Assembly: GCA_024683645.1 (NCBI GenBank)
Contig: JAIKYA010000006.1
Span: 1-64,000, forward strand
DNA length: 64,000 bases
Reading direction: 5' to 3'
Source: Lachnospiraceae bacterium
GTDB taxonomy: Bacteria; Bacillota; Clostridia; Lachnospirales; Lachnospiraceae
Made by a program: the position numbers and the translations under genes. Each line of letters begins with the position of its first letter. Position 1 is the first letter of the stretch. Below are positions 9,422 to 18,166 of the stretch, piece by piece. The notes under the pieces were generated by a model. It searched no databases. It was not told the origin of the DNA and was given only the letters and a program-made list of their open reading frames with translations.

Positions 9422-9600
9422 CTTTATAGGAAATTCCTCTGGAATTTCCATAAAGCAAAAAGCCCTCCGGGCGGGATGCACACTCGCGCGAGAGGAAAAT
9501 GTTGCCTTCGGCAACCGCGCTCGGCGCTAGCGTTCCGCAAGCGGAACGCTTTGTTCTACATAAGACTTTTTCAAATGAAAGTCTGCAGCAGCATGTGCTG
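9422..9600. repeat. Cluster of successive palindromes/hairpins
   Basis: CTTTATAGGAAATTCC-TCT-GGAATTTCCATAAAG, CTCGCGCGAG, GTTGCC-TTC-GGCAAC, GCGTTCCG-CAAG-CGGAACGC, AGACTTT...AAAGTCT, CAGCA-GCATG-TGCTG. Confidence 0.75.
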
Positions 9601-9765
9601 AAGAATCTGAATCTTGAGGTATACAGGGGGGACTTCACCGTGAACCATACTGATCGTTATCTTTGTGGAGTCACTGGTGATAAGGGCTAAGATAAGCCAC
9701 GAATGGAGAGGCATGGGAATAAGCAAGGCTCTCAGACAGACAAGCGCAGACGGCGCGGAGCGTAT
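9562..9765 (+). pseudogene. Collapsed ABC-transporter remnant (ATPase N-terminus joined to permease C-terminus)
   Basis: KTFSNESLQQHVLKNLNLEVYRGDFTV (ATPase start) then, in another frame, LIVIFVESLVIRAKISHEWRGMGISKALRQTSA (FtsX-like permease tail); Walker A and everything between missing. Confidence 0.65.
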
Positions 9766-9803
9766 TGTTCACAGAATGTTCAGTGTACATTTTGTGTCTT
9801 ATG

Positions 9804-9831
9804 TTGCCGGGCGGAGTCTTTGTGTTATAAT
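9804..9831 (+). promoter_or_regulatory. Candidate sigma-A promoter of the VTC operon
   Basis: TTGCCG - 16 nt - TATAAT upstream of the 9865 start. Confidence 0.45.
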
Positions 9832-9864
9832 CGCCATAAGAAAAATGAAGGGAAGTGATGCTTA

Positions 9865-10542
9865 GTGGGAGAAAGATACAGGCATGAGTGGAAGCATGAG
9901 ATAAGCTACGCAGACCTGCTTTCCATAAGATCGAGACTGAGAGCGGTCGCAAGACCGGATCCGCATGCGAAAGACGGAAAGTATTTCATACGTTCATTAT
10001 ATTTTGATGATCCGAATGATAAGGCACTGAGAGAAAAGATCGACGGAGTGAACATGAGGGAGAAATTCAGGATAAGATTTTATGATATGGATCCGTCCCT
10101 CATCCATCTGGAAAAGAAGAGTAAGATAAACGGTCTGGGTACAAAGTACAGTGCGGCAATCACTGAAGAGGAAGCGCGGAAGATAACAGGATCCGATATT
10201 GACTGGATGTCAGACTGCGATCGCCCGCTTTTGCGCGAACTGTATTTCAGGATGAGGAACGGAGGGCTTAAGCCTAAGACCATAGTGGATTACACGCGAG
10301 AGCCCTTCATCTTCGGGCCGGGAAACGTGAGAGTCACTTTTGACTATGATATAAGGACGGGACTATATGCTACCGATTTCCTGAACCCGGACTGTGTAAC
10401 GATACCGGCAGGCGATGAACATATCATACTGGAAGTAAAGTGGGATGAGTTCCTGCCGGATGTGATAAAAGACGCGGTACAGACCGCAGGAGTCAGAGTC
10501 GGAGCTTTTTCAAAATACGCACAATGCAGAATATACGGATAA
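9865..10542 (+). CDS. VTC-domain (polyphosphate polymerase-like) protein
   Basis: YRHEWKHEIS, YFIRSLYFDD, KFRIRFYD, IHLEKKSK, VRVTFDYDIRT, ILEVKWDEFLPD: VTC/TTM tunnel-fold pattern. Confidence 0.85.
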   Translation: MGERYRHEWKHEISYADLLSIRSRLRAVARPDPHAKDGKYFIRSLYFDDPNDKALREKIDGVNMREKFRIRFYDMDPSLIHLEKKSKINGLGTKYSAAITEEEARKITGSDIDWMSDCDRPLLRELYFRMRNGGLKPKTIVDYTREPFIFGPGNVRVTFDYDIRTGLYATDFLNPDCVTIPAGDEHIILEVKWDEFLPDVIKDAVQTAGVRVGAFSKYAQCRIYG

Positions 10543-10560
10543 GAATCGGAGGATAAAAAC

Positions 10561-11244
10561 ATGGTGAGAGATATAAACTTTACGGATATTTTTAAATCAA
10601 GCTTTCTTGAAAATGTTGCAGCGGTAACTATATTTGATATGGTGCTGGCCCTGCTGCTGGCTTTCGCCCTGGGCCTTTTCATACATTATGTATATAAGAA
10701 GACCTATGCCGGAGTGATGTATTCAAGCGGCTTCGGTATGACGCTGGTAGCACTTACAATGATCACGACGCTGGTGATCCTGGCAGTCACCAGTAACGTG
10801 GTACTTTCGCTTGGTATGGTCGGTGCCCTTTCCATCGTACGTTTCAGGACAGCGATAAAGGAGCCGATGGATATAGCTTTCCTGTTCTGGTCGATAGCAG
10901 CAGGTATAGTGCTGGCTGCGGGAATGATACCTCTTGCGGTATTCGGCAGCGTAGTGATAGGCATAGTTATCCTTTTATTTGCGAACAGAAAGGATCTGAC
11001 TCATCCTTATATAGTAGTTCTGAATGTTGACGGACATGATAATGAGAAAAAGGCTGTTGAATTTCTTAAGAGCAAAACAAAGAAGTGTGTGACCAAGAGC
11101 AAGACGGCAAGAAAAGGAAATGTGGAGATAAATCTGGAGATCAGGCTTGCGGATGACAATACAGATATGATAAATGAACTCTCGGAGATGGACGGGGTGG
11201 AGAGTGCCGTTCTCGTTAGCTATAACGGAGACTATATGGGATAA
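10561..11244 (+). CDS. DUF4956 domain-containing membrane protein
   Basis: Four TM segments with LGMVGALSIVRFRTAIKEPMDIAFLFWSIAAGI, typical DUF4956 core next to VTC genes. Confidence 0.85.
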   Translation: MVRDINFTDIFKSSFLENVAAVTIFDMVLALLLAFALGLFIHYVYKKTYAGVMYSSGFGMTLVALTMITTLVILAVTSNVVLSLGMVGALSIVRFRTAIKEPMDIAFLFWSIAAGIVLAAGMIPLAVFGSVVIGIVILLFANRKDLTHPYIVVLNVDGHDNEKKAVEFLKSKTKKCVTKSKTARKGNVEINLEIRLADDNTDMINELSEMDGVESAVLVSYNGDYMG

Positions 11245-11284
11245 GTGTTACGGACAGAGCAAGGTATAACGGAGGTGATCCGGT

Positions 11285-13195
11285 ATGACAGATTCGAAAA
11301 GATATAACATAATAAGTATAGTGGTGATTATCCTTGCCGTAGCGGTAACTATCCTGTTTATAAACGGTGAAGCACTGGGAATGACTGTGGTTGAGGATCA
11401 GGATGCAGAGGGCACGGAAGAGGGCTCTTCGGAATACTTCAGTAAAAGTGATCTGGATGGTGACTGGTATCGCGACAGGAACAGTATCACAAAGATAATA
11501 CTTGACGGAAACGATATAAAGATAAGCGGTTCGGGTGCATATGAGTATAACGGTGACGCGGTGATATCACGAAGCGGATGGTACAGCGTATCCGGAAGTC
11601 TGGATGACGGAAGTATCATAGTAAATGCAGACTCTTCTTCAAAGGTATGGATACTGCTCGATAATGCGGAGGTATATGCTTCGGATGATGCGGCACTGAG
11701 AGTGGATCAGGCTGACAAGGTATTTCTTACACTTGCGGAGGGAAGCGAAAACAGGCTTGAATGCGGTGATACCATGTCGGATGAGGCAGAGGATGATAAT
11801 ACAAACGGTGCAGTTTTTGCGCATGATGATCTGACCATAAACGGCAGCGGAAGTTTAAGTATTGTTTCGGAATATGAACATGGAATAAAGGAAAAAGACA
11901 GTCTGAAGATATGCGGAGGGAATATAAGCATAAAGGCGAACGCCGACGGCATACATATAAACGATCATTTCAAAATGACGGGTGCCGAAATTTCCATCGA
12001 TGCTATGGATGACGGCATATGTTCGGAAACCGACCTGCTGATAGTTTCGGGAGGGCTGCTTATCAGTGACTGTTATGAAGGACTGGAATCCCCGCAGATA
12101 ACGGTGCTTGACGGAGATATCGAGATCTATCCCGATGATGACGGATTTAATGCCAACGGCGGTTCATCAGGTTTCGGGAATATCGGTTTCTTCGGAAAAG
12201 AAAGCGAAAGCGGAAATGAGGAAACTGAAGCTGCAGATCCCTGTATCACGATCCGCGGAGGAAATATAAAGATAGTAAATGAAGATGCCCGTGATGCCGA
12301 CGGACTCGATTCCAATAAAGACATATTCATCTACGGCGGAAATATACTTATAAGTCTTCCGGGAGGCGGTTCCAACAACGGAATAGACTTTGGGAGTGAG
12401 AGCGGAGGCGTGTGCGAGATCCACGGTGGTACGCTGATAAGCTGCGGCGGTTCCGGAATGGTCGAAGCCCTGAGTGAGACTTCAACACAGAATTCGTTTC
12501 TGTATAATATGGGGAATAATACTTCTGATGATGTGAGCGTGGTCCTTAGGGACGGAGACGGAAATGTTATCATGGAAAACACCGTGCCCATAGCCTTTAA
12601 CTCTGTATGCATCTCTTCGCCGGACATGAAGACGGGAGAGACATATACTTTGGAAATGGGAGATAAGAAAGAAGAGATAACACTTGATTTTGTATCAACT
12701 GTAGTCGGCGGGATAAGCAGCATTGGTGATTTCGGAAACTCTGCTGACAGAGGAATGAAGTTGCAGGGCAACAGCGAAGAAGATGGCGATGGTGAGGATC
12801 CGGAAAGACCGGAAATGCCTGAAGGAACGGAAATGCCGAAATGGAACAGCGACACGGAAGATGCGGATGCTTTCGGAAAAACGTTCGGCGATCGTGGAAT
12901 GCGTGGCGGAATGAGAGGCGGCATGCCGGGGAAAATGACTGAAGGCGGAAATGACGAAGCAGATTATGGCATGCGACCGGGAACGGGCAATAATGAAGAA
13001 AACAATGCGGTAAATGAAAAGGCTTTCGGAAAACAGATGTTTAACGAAGGGGAGAATACGGAAAGTGTCGCGCAGGTCTATGAAAGCAAGGCAAAGAGTC
13101 TTGCGGAATATGACGCCGGTGTATGGAAATATCTCACGGCTTCTGCTATAGTATTAGCAGCCGCACTTCTTACGGTAAAACTATTCAGAAGGTGA
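11285..13195 (+). CDS. Carbohydrate-binding domain-containing (DUF4353-like) beta-repeat surface protein, C-terminal TM
   Basis: N-terminal TM, repetitive GG-rich beta-helix-like repeats (GDDTLTINGSGSLSI-type), low-complexity RGMRGGMRGGM linker, terminal TM and KLFRR. Confidence 0.75.
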   Translation: MTDSKRYNIISIVVIILAVAVTILFINGEALGMTVVEDQDAEGTEEGSSEYFSKSDLDGDWYRDRNSITKIILDGNDIKISGSGAYEYNGDAVISRSGWYSVSGSLDDGSIIVNADSSSKVWILLDNAEVYASDDAALRVDQADKVFLTLAEGSENRLECGDTMSDEAEDDNTNGAVFAHDDLTINGSGSLSIVSEYEHGIKEKDSLKICGGNISIKANADGIHINDHFKMTGAEISIDAMDDGICSETDLLIVSGGLLISDCYEGLESPQITVLDGDIEIYPDDDGFNANGGSSGFGNIGFFGKESESGNEETEAADPCITIRGGNIKIVNEDARDADGLDSNKDIFIYGGNILISLPGGGSNNGIDFGSESGGVCEIHGGTLISCGGSGMVEALSETSTQNSFLYNMGNNTSDDVSVVLRDGDGNVIMENTVPIAFNSVCISSPDMKTGETYTLEMGDKKEEITLDFVSTVVGGISSIGDFGNSADRGMKLQGNSEEDGDGEDPERPEMPEGTEMPKWNSDTEDADAFGKTFGDRGMRGGMRGGMPGKMTEGGNDEADYGMRPGTGNNEENNAVNEKAFGKQMFNEGENTESVAQVYESKAKSLAEYDAGVWKYLTASAIVLAAALLTVKLFRR

Positions 13196-13200
13196 AGAAT

Positions 13201-13578
13201 ATGACTGAACAGGAAATGGCGAGAGAAAGGACCGAGCTTTCTCATGAACGGACGGAACTCTCCGTTCTCAGAACGGAACTGGCATTTAATAATACGAGAC
13301 TGTCGGTGGAGCAGACACATCTTTCTTTTCTGCGTACGATAGTATCGCTGGTAGGCAGTGCAGCTACGGTATATAAAGCACTTCCCGCGTTGGGAGTATC
13401 GGATGCTTTCAGTACGGGGCTGTCGGTGTTTCTTCTCATAGCGGCACTGTACTTTACGGTCAAGGATCTTACTACGATACCGAGACTGCGTAAACAGATC
13501 GAGAAGATGGATGAGATCAAAAACGAACTTACAAAAAAGTCTTCTTCCGTTTCGGAAAAAAATCCGGATGAAAACTGA
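13201..13578 (+). CDS. DUF202 domain-containing membrane protein
   Basis: Heptad-like LSHERTELSVLRTELAFNNTRLSVEQTHLSFLRTIVSLVGSAATVYKALP, two TM helices. Confidence 0.75.
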   Translation: MTEQEMARERTELSHERTELSVLRTELAFNNTRLSVEQTHLSFLRTIVSLVGSAATVYKALPALGVSDAFSTGLSVFLLIAALYFTVKDLTTIPRLRKQIEKMDEIKNELTKKSSSVSEKNPDEN

Positions 13579-13586
13579 CTTATGAA

Positions 13587-13614
13587 AGGGGTATCGCAAC
13601 AGATATCCCTTTTT
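13587..13614 (+). terminator. Rho-independent terminator of the VTC operon
   Basis: GGGGTATC-loop-GATATCCCTTTTT. Confidence 0.75.
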
Positions 13615-13696
13615 GCTTGCTTGCATTACTCTGCGTATTTTGTTAAGATGAGTAACGGAAAAAAGAGGGGGCATAAGCCCGGAAAGGAAAACAAAA

Positions 13697-15331
13697 ATGC
13701 CTATTATCGATTACCTTGAGAGAAACAGAAGAGATTACGGTGATGAGGTTGCTCTTATTGAACTCAACCCCGAACAGAAAGAAAACAGAAGAGTGAGCTG
13801 GAAAGAGTATTCGCTTATACAGCAGACAACAGACGAACCTTACAGAAGAGAGATAACCTGGAGAGTCTTTGATGAAAAGGCGAACCGTATGGCGAACATG
13901 CTTCTTTCAAGAGGCGTAAAAAGAGGAGACAAGGTTGCGATACTGATGATGAACTGTCTGGAATGGCTGCCCATTTACATGGGGATACTTAAAAGCGGTG
14001 CCATCGCAGTTCCATTTAATTTCAGATACTCGGCCGATGAGATACAGTACTGTGCCGATCTGGCTGAAGTCGATGTTCTTCTTTTCGGTCCGGAATTCAT
14101 AGGACGTGTTGAATCCATAGTAGATACTTTATCAAAAAACAGACTTCTCATTTTTGTTGGTGAGACCTGTCCTACTTTTGCGGAAAGCTATCGGGAACTT
14201 GTTGCCGACTGCTCGAGTGAAAAACCTGCCGTAGAGATAAAAGACAGTGATGACGCTGCGATATATTTTTCTTCGGGTACAACTGGTTTTCCCAAAGCCA
14301 TACTTCATAAGCATTTAAGTCTGATGACAGCAGCAACGGTTGAACAGCACCATCACGGTCAGGGACGTGATGATAATTTCCTTTGCATTCCTCCGCTGTA
14401 TCACACCGGTGCAAAGATGCACTGGATGGGTTCACTTGTTGCAGGTTCGAAAGCAGTACTGCTGCGCGGAACAAAACCGCAGTACATCTTTGATGCGGTA
14501 TCACGTGAACATTGTACGATAGTATGGCTGCTGGTTCCCTGGGCACAGGATATACTTGACTGTCTTGATGCGGGAACACTGAAGATAGAAGATTACGAAC
14601 TTTCACAATGGAGACTTATGCATATAGGAGCACAGCCTGTTCCTCCTTCACTTATAAAGAGATGGAAAGCATACTTCCCCGATCATCAGTATGATACAAA
14701 CTACGGACTTTCTGAATCGATAGGACCGGGCTGCGTTCATCTCGGTGTGGAGAATATACACAAGGTAGGCGCGATAGGTGTTCCCGGTTACGGCTGGCAG
14801 TGCAAGATAATCGATGATGAAGGAAAAGAAGTAAAGCAGGGAGAAGCAGGTGAACTTTGTGTTAAAGGTGATGGTGTGATGACCTGCTATTACAGAAATC
14901 CCGAAGCAACCGAAGAAGTATTAAAAGACGGATGGCTGCTCACAGGTGATGTCGCAATGCAGGATGAAGACGGATTCATCTTCCTTGTTGACAGAAAAAA
15001 AGATGTGATAGTATCCGGAGGTGAAAACCTGTATCCCGTACAGATAGAGGATTTCCTGCGTCAGTATGACAAGATAAAAGATGTTGCGGTGATAGGATTA
15101 CCCGATGCGAGACTCGGTGAGATCGCAGGTGCGATCATTGAAATAAAAGAAGGAATGGAATGCACCGAAGAAGAAATAAACGAATTCTGTCAGGGTATGC
15201 CGAGATATAAAAGACCCCGCAAAGTCATATTTGACAAGGTTCCCAGGAATCCGACAGGTAAGATAGAAAAACCGGAACTCAGAAAAAGATACAGTGTTGA
15301 ACGACTGGTTGAAAGGGAAAACGAAGGATAA
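13697..15331 (+). CDS. Class I adenylate-forming enzyme (acyl-CoA synthetase/AMP-ligase family)
   Basis: YFSSGTTGFPKA, YGLSES, GWLLTGDVA, DRKKDVIVSGGENLYP, NPTGKIEK motifs. Confidence 0.93.
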   Translation: MPIIDYLERNRRDYGDEVALIELNPEQKENRRVSWKEYSLIQQTTDEPYRREITWRVFDEKANRMANMLLSRGVKRGDKVAILMMNCLEWLPIYMGILKSGAIAVPFNFRYSADEIQYCADLAEVDVLLFGPEFIGRVESIVDTLSKNRLLIFVGETCPTFAESYRELVADCSSEKPAVEIKDSDDAAIYFSSGTTGFPKAILHKHLSLMTAATVEQHHHGQGRDDNFLCIPPLYHTGAKMHWMGSLVAGSKAVLLRGTKPQYIFDAVSREHCTIVWLLVPWAQDILDCLDAGTLKIEDYELSQWRLMHIGAQPVPPSLIKRWKAYFPDHQYDTNYGLSESIGPGCVHLGVENIHKVGAIGVPGYGWQCKIIDDEGKEVKQGEAGELCVKGDGVMTCYYRNPEATEEVLKDGWLLTGDVAMQDEDGFIFLVDRKKDVIVSGGENLYPVQIEDFLRQYDKIKDVAVIGLPDARLGEIAGAIIEIKEGMECTEEEINEFCQGMPRYKRPRKVIFDKVPRNPTGKIEKPELRKRYSVERLVERENEG

Positions 15332-15409
15332 AAAATTTTCGTTAACAAAAAAATCATTGAAAAATCAAGAAAAACTCTTGCAAATGTTAACATAATAATG
15401 TAAACTGTG

Positions 15410-15436
15410 TTTAATTTAAGTGAAACTTAAATTAAG
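15410..15436. promoter_or_regulatory. AT-rich dyad upstream of the histone-like gene
   Basis: TTTAATTTAAGT-GAA-ACTTAAATTAAG, 11 of 12 bp complementary. Confidence 0.6.
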
Positions 15437-15471
15437 AAATAAAACAACGGAACCAAATGGAGGGAGTAAAA

Positions 15472-15879
15472 ATGGCAGAAAAGAAGACGCCTGCAAAGAA
15501 GGCAACGACTACTGCAAAGAAGGCAACAGCTGCAAAGAAGCCTGCAGCAAAGAAAGCAACTGCAACAACAGCTAAGAAAGCAACTGCTGCAAAGAAGACT
15601 ACAACAGCTGCTGCAAAGAAGCCCGTAGTAAAGAAGGCAACAACAGCTAAGAAGACAACCACAGCTGCAAAGAAGCCCGCTGCAAAGAAGGCAACAACAG
15701 CTAAGAAGACTACGACTGCAAAGAAGACAACAGCTGCTGCAAAGAAGCCCGCAGTAAAGAAGGCAACAACAGCTAAGAAGACAACCACAGCTGCAAAGAA
15801 GACAACAACAGCTAAGAAAACAACCACAGCTGCAAAGAAGCCTGCTGCAAAGAAGACTACAGCTGCAAAAAAAAAGTAA
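15472..15879 (+). CDS. Lys/Ala/Thr-rich histone H1-like protein
   Basis: [28 protein letters not shown]... repeats; SD GGAGGG and ATG at 15472. Confidence 0.85.
   Translation: MAEKKTPAKKATTTAKKATAAKKPAAKKATATTAKKATAAKKTTTAAAKKPVVKKATTAKKTTTAAKKPAAKKATTAKKTTTAKKTTAAAKKPAVKKATTAKKTTTAAKKTTTAKKTTTAAKKPAAKKTTAAKKK
15870..15876 (+). promoter_or_regulatory. Putative -1 programmed frameshift slippery site A AAA AAG
   Basis: 0-frame GCA AAA AAA AAG TAA; A-run 15867-15875, G 15876, stop 15877-15879. The -1 frame stays open through glycogen phosphorylase. Confidence 0.55.
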
Positions 15880-18158
15880 GTCCTGAATTTGTTAAACTTG
15901 AGGATTTAATTTTCAACTTATACAAGAAGAGTGTTAAGGAGTGCACGTACGATGAACTGTATGCTGCACTCCTTTTGTTTGTAAAAGAAGAATGTGCCGG
16001 AAGAAAACAGATCAGGGGAAAGAAAAAAATTTATTATATATCTGCCGAATTTCTTATAGGAAAACTCCTCTCCAATAATCTTATAAATCTTGGTATATAT
16101 GATACATTAAAAGAAGATCTGGCATCAGAAGGAAAAGACATAGCAAAGATAGAAGAAAGAGAAAACGAGCCTTCGCTCGGTAACGGAGGTCTCGGAAGAC
16201 TTGCGGCATGTTTCATTGATTCGATCGCAACACTCGGACTGCCCGGTGCAGGCATAGGACTTAATTACCACTTCGGGCTTTTCAGACAGGTATTCAGAAG
16301 AAGGATGCAGAATGCCGAAAAAGACAGCTGGATAGACAGTAACTGCTGGCTTAACAAAACGGATACGGCTTTTGATGTGTATTTCGGAAAAAAGAAAGTA
16401 GTATCACGTCTCTATGATATAGATGTATGCGGATATGAGAACGGTATAAACAAGCTTCATCTTTTTGATCTTGAAGGTATAGATGAGAAGCTTGTGAAAG
16501 ACGGCATCGATTTTGATAAGAAAAAGATCACAAAGAATCTTACGCTTTTCCTTTATCCCGATGACTCGGATGAAGACGGAAGGATACTGAGGGTTTACCA
16601 GCAGTATTTCATGGTGTCTTCAGGTGCACAGCTCATCATAAAGGAGATGAAAGAAAACGGATACGATCTGCATAAGCTGAACAGACATGCGGTGATACAG
16701 ATCAATGATACGCATCCTTCCATGGTCATCCCGGAACTGATACGTATACTCACACAGCAGGAAGGCTTTACTATGGATGAAGCGATCGATGTGGTGACAA
16801 AGACCTGTGCATATACAAATCATACCATACTTGCGGAAGCACTTGAGAAGTGGCCGATGAAGTATCTTAAGAAAGCCGTTCCGCAGCTGATACCTATAAT
16901 AGAAGAACTGAATTTCCGTGTGATCAAAAAGTTCCCGGATAAAAAAGAAGTATGGATCATAGATGATGATAACAGAGTTCACATGGCACATATGGACATA
17001 CATTACGGCATGAGTGTTAACGGTGTTGCGGCACTGCATACAGAGATACTTAAGAATACGGAGCTGAATGCGTTTTACCGTATCTATCCGAAGAAGTTTA
17101 ACAATAAGACCAACGGCATCACATTCAGAAGATGGCTGCTCTCCTGTAATCCCGAACTTGCGGGACTTATAGATGAAGCTATTGGAAGCGGGTTTAAAAA
17201 GGATGCGTTCGAACTGAAGAAACTCGAACTCTTTGCAAACGACAAGAAGTTTCTTAAGGAAGTAGAAGATATCAAACGCAAAAAGAAACTGCAGCTGTGT
17301 GAATACATTAAGAAAAAAGAAAAGATAAGCATCGATCCGGATTCGATCTTTGATATTCAGATAAAACGTATGCATGAGTATAAGAGACAGCAGATGAACG
17401 CGCTCTACATCATTCATAAATATCTTGAGATACGTTCGGGAAAACTTCCGAAGAGACCGGTCACTTTTATCTTTGGTGCAAAGGCTGCTCCCGCCTACAG
17501 GATCGCGCAGGACATCATCCATCTGCTGCTGGTTCTTGCGGATATCATCAATAAAGATCCGAAGGTAAATAAATATATCAAACTTGTATTCGTTGAAAAC
17601 TATAATGTATCCTATGCGGAAAAACTGATACCGGCCTGTGATATCTCGGAACAGATATCGCTTGCGTCACAGGAAGCTTCGGGAACGGGCAACATGAAGT
17701 TCATGCTGAACGGTGCGGTTACACTGGGTACAGACGACGGAGCAAATGTAGAGATACATGAATTGGTCGGAGACGATAACATATTTATCTTCGGAAAGAA
17801 ATCCGATGAAGTGTTAAAGCTTCGTGAAAACTATAATGAAAAGTATGATGCAAGGAAGATCTACGAGTCTGATCCTGTTATAAAGGAAGCGGTCGACTTC
17901 ATCATCTCAAAGGAAGCGCTCGCAAAGGGTAATAAGACGGCGCTTATGAGACTTTACAACGAGATAGTCGGAAAAGACTGGTTTATGGGCTTGCTTGATC
18001 TCAAAGCATATATTAAAATGAAAGATAAGGCTTTTGCTGTATATGAGAACAGGGCAAAATGGAGAAGGATGATGCTGATCAATATAGCCAACGCGGGTTT
18101 CTTCTCCTCCGACAGGACAATAGCCGAGTATAATAAGGATATCTGGAAATTAAAGTGA
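15876..18158 (+). CDS. glgP: Glycogen/starch/alpha-glucan phosphorylase (reading frame from the putative frameshift; no ATG/GTG start seen)
   Basis: [75 protein letters not shown]. Track ORF starts at TTG 15975, but [38 protein letters not shown] upstream looks like family N-terminus. Confidence 0.85.
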   Translation, partial: VSPEFVKLEDLIFNLYKKSVKECTYDELYAALLLFVKEECAGRKQIRGKKKIYYISAEFLIGKLLSNNLINLGIYDTLKEDLASEGKDIAKIEERENEPSLGNGGLGRLAACFIDSIATLGLPGAGIGLNYHFGLFRQVFRRRMQNAEKDSWIDSNCWLNKTDTAFDVYFGKKKVVSRLYDIDVCGYENGINKLHLFDLEGIDEKLVKDGIDFDKKKITKNLTLFLYPDDSDEDGRILRVYQQYFMVSSGAQLIIKEMKENGYDLHKLNRHAVIQINDTHPSMVIPELIRILTQQEGFTMDEAIDVVTKTCAYTNHTILAEALEKWPMKYLKKAVPQLIPIIEELNFRVIKKFPDKKEVWIIDDDNRVHMAHMDIHYGMSVNGVAALHTEILKNTELNAFYRIYPKKFNNKTNGITFRRWLLSCNPELAGLIDEAIGSGFKKDAFELKKLELFANDKKFLKEVEDIKRKKKLQLCEYIKKKEKISIDPDSIFDIQIKRMHEYKRQQMNALYIIHKYLEIRSGKLPKRPVTFIFGAKAAPAYRIAQDIIHLLLVLADIINKDPKVNKYIKLVFVENYNVSYAEKLIPACDISEQISLASQEASGTGNMKFMLNGAVTLGTDDGANVEIHELVGDDNIFIFGKKSDEVLKLRENYNEKYDARKIYESDPVIKEAVDFIISKEALAKGNKTALMRLYNEIVGKDWFMGLLDLKAYIKMKDKAFAVYENRAKWRRMMLINIANAGFFSSDRTIAEYNKDIWKLK
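15936..15980 (+). terminator. Terminator-like hairpin inside the 5' part of the phosphorylase frame
   Basis: AAGGAGTGCA CGTAC -GATGAACT- GTATG C TGCACTCCTT followed by TTGTTT. Confidence 0.55.
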
Positions 18159-18166
18159 GGAATGAA

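Noticed and set aside
9395-9601. 68-aa plus-strand ORF across the palindrome cluster
   Set aside because: Composed of palindrome arms and terminator sequence; no protein-like pattern.
15432-15827. Minus-strand ORF of Ala/Phe/Val repeats
   Set aside because: Antisense shadow of the repetitive AAKK codons of the histone-like gene.
15878-15907. Weak 7-bp stem AAGTCCT/AGGATTT as frameshift stimulator
   Set aside because: AU-rich, long loop, and starts too close to the slippery site for a typical stimulatory structure.
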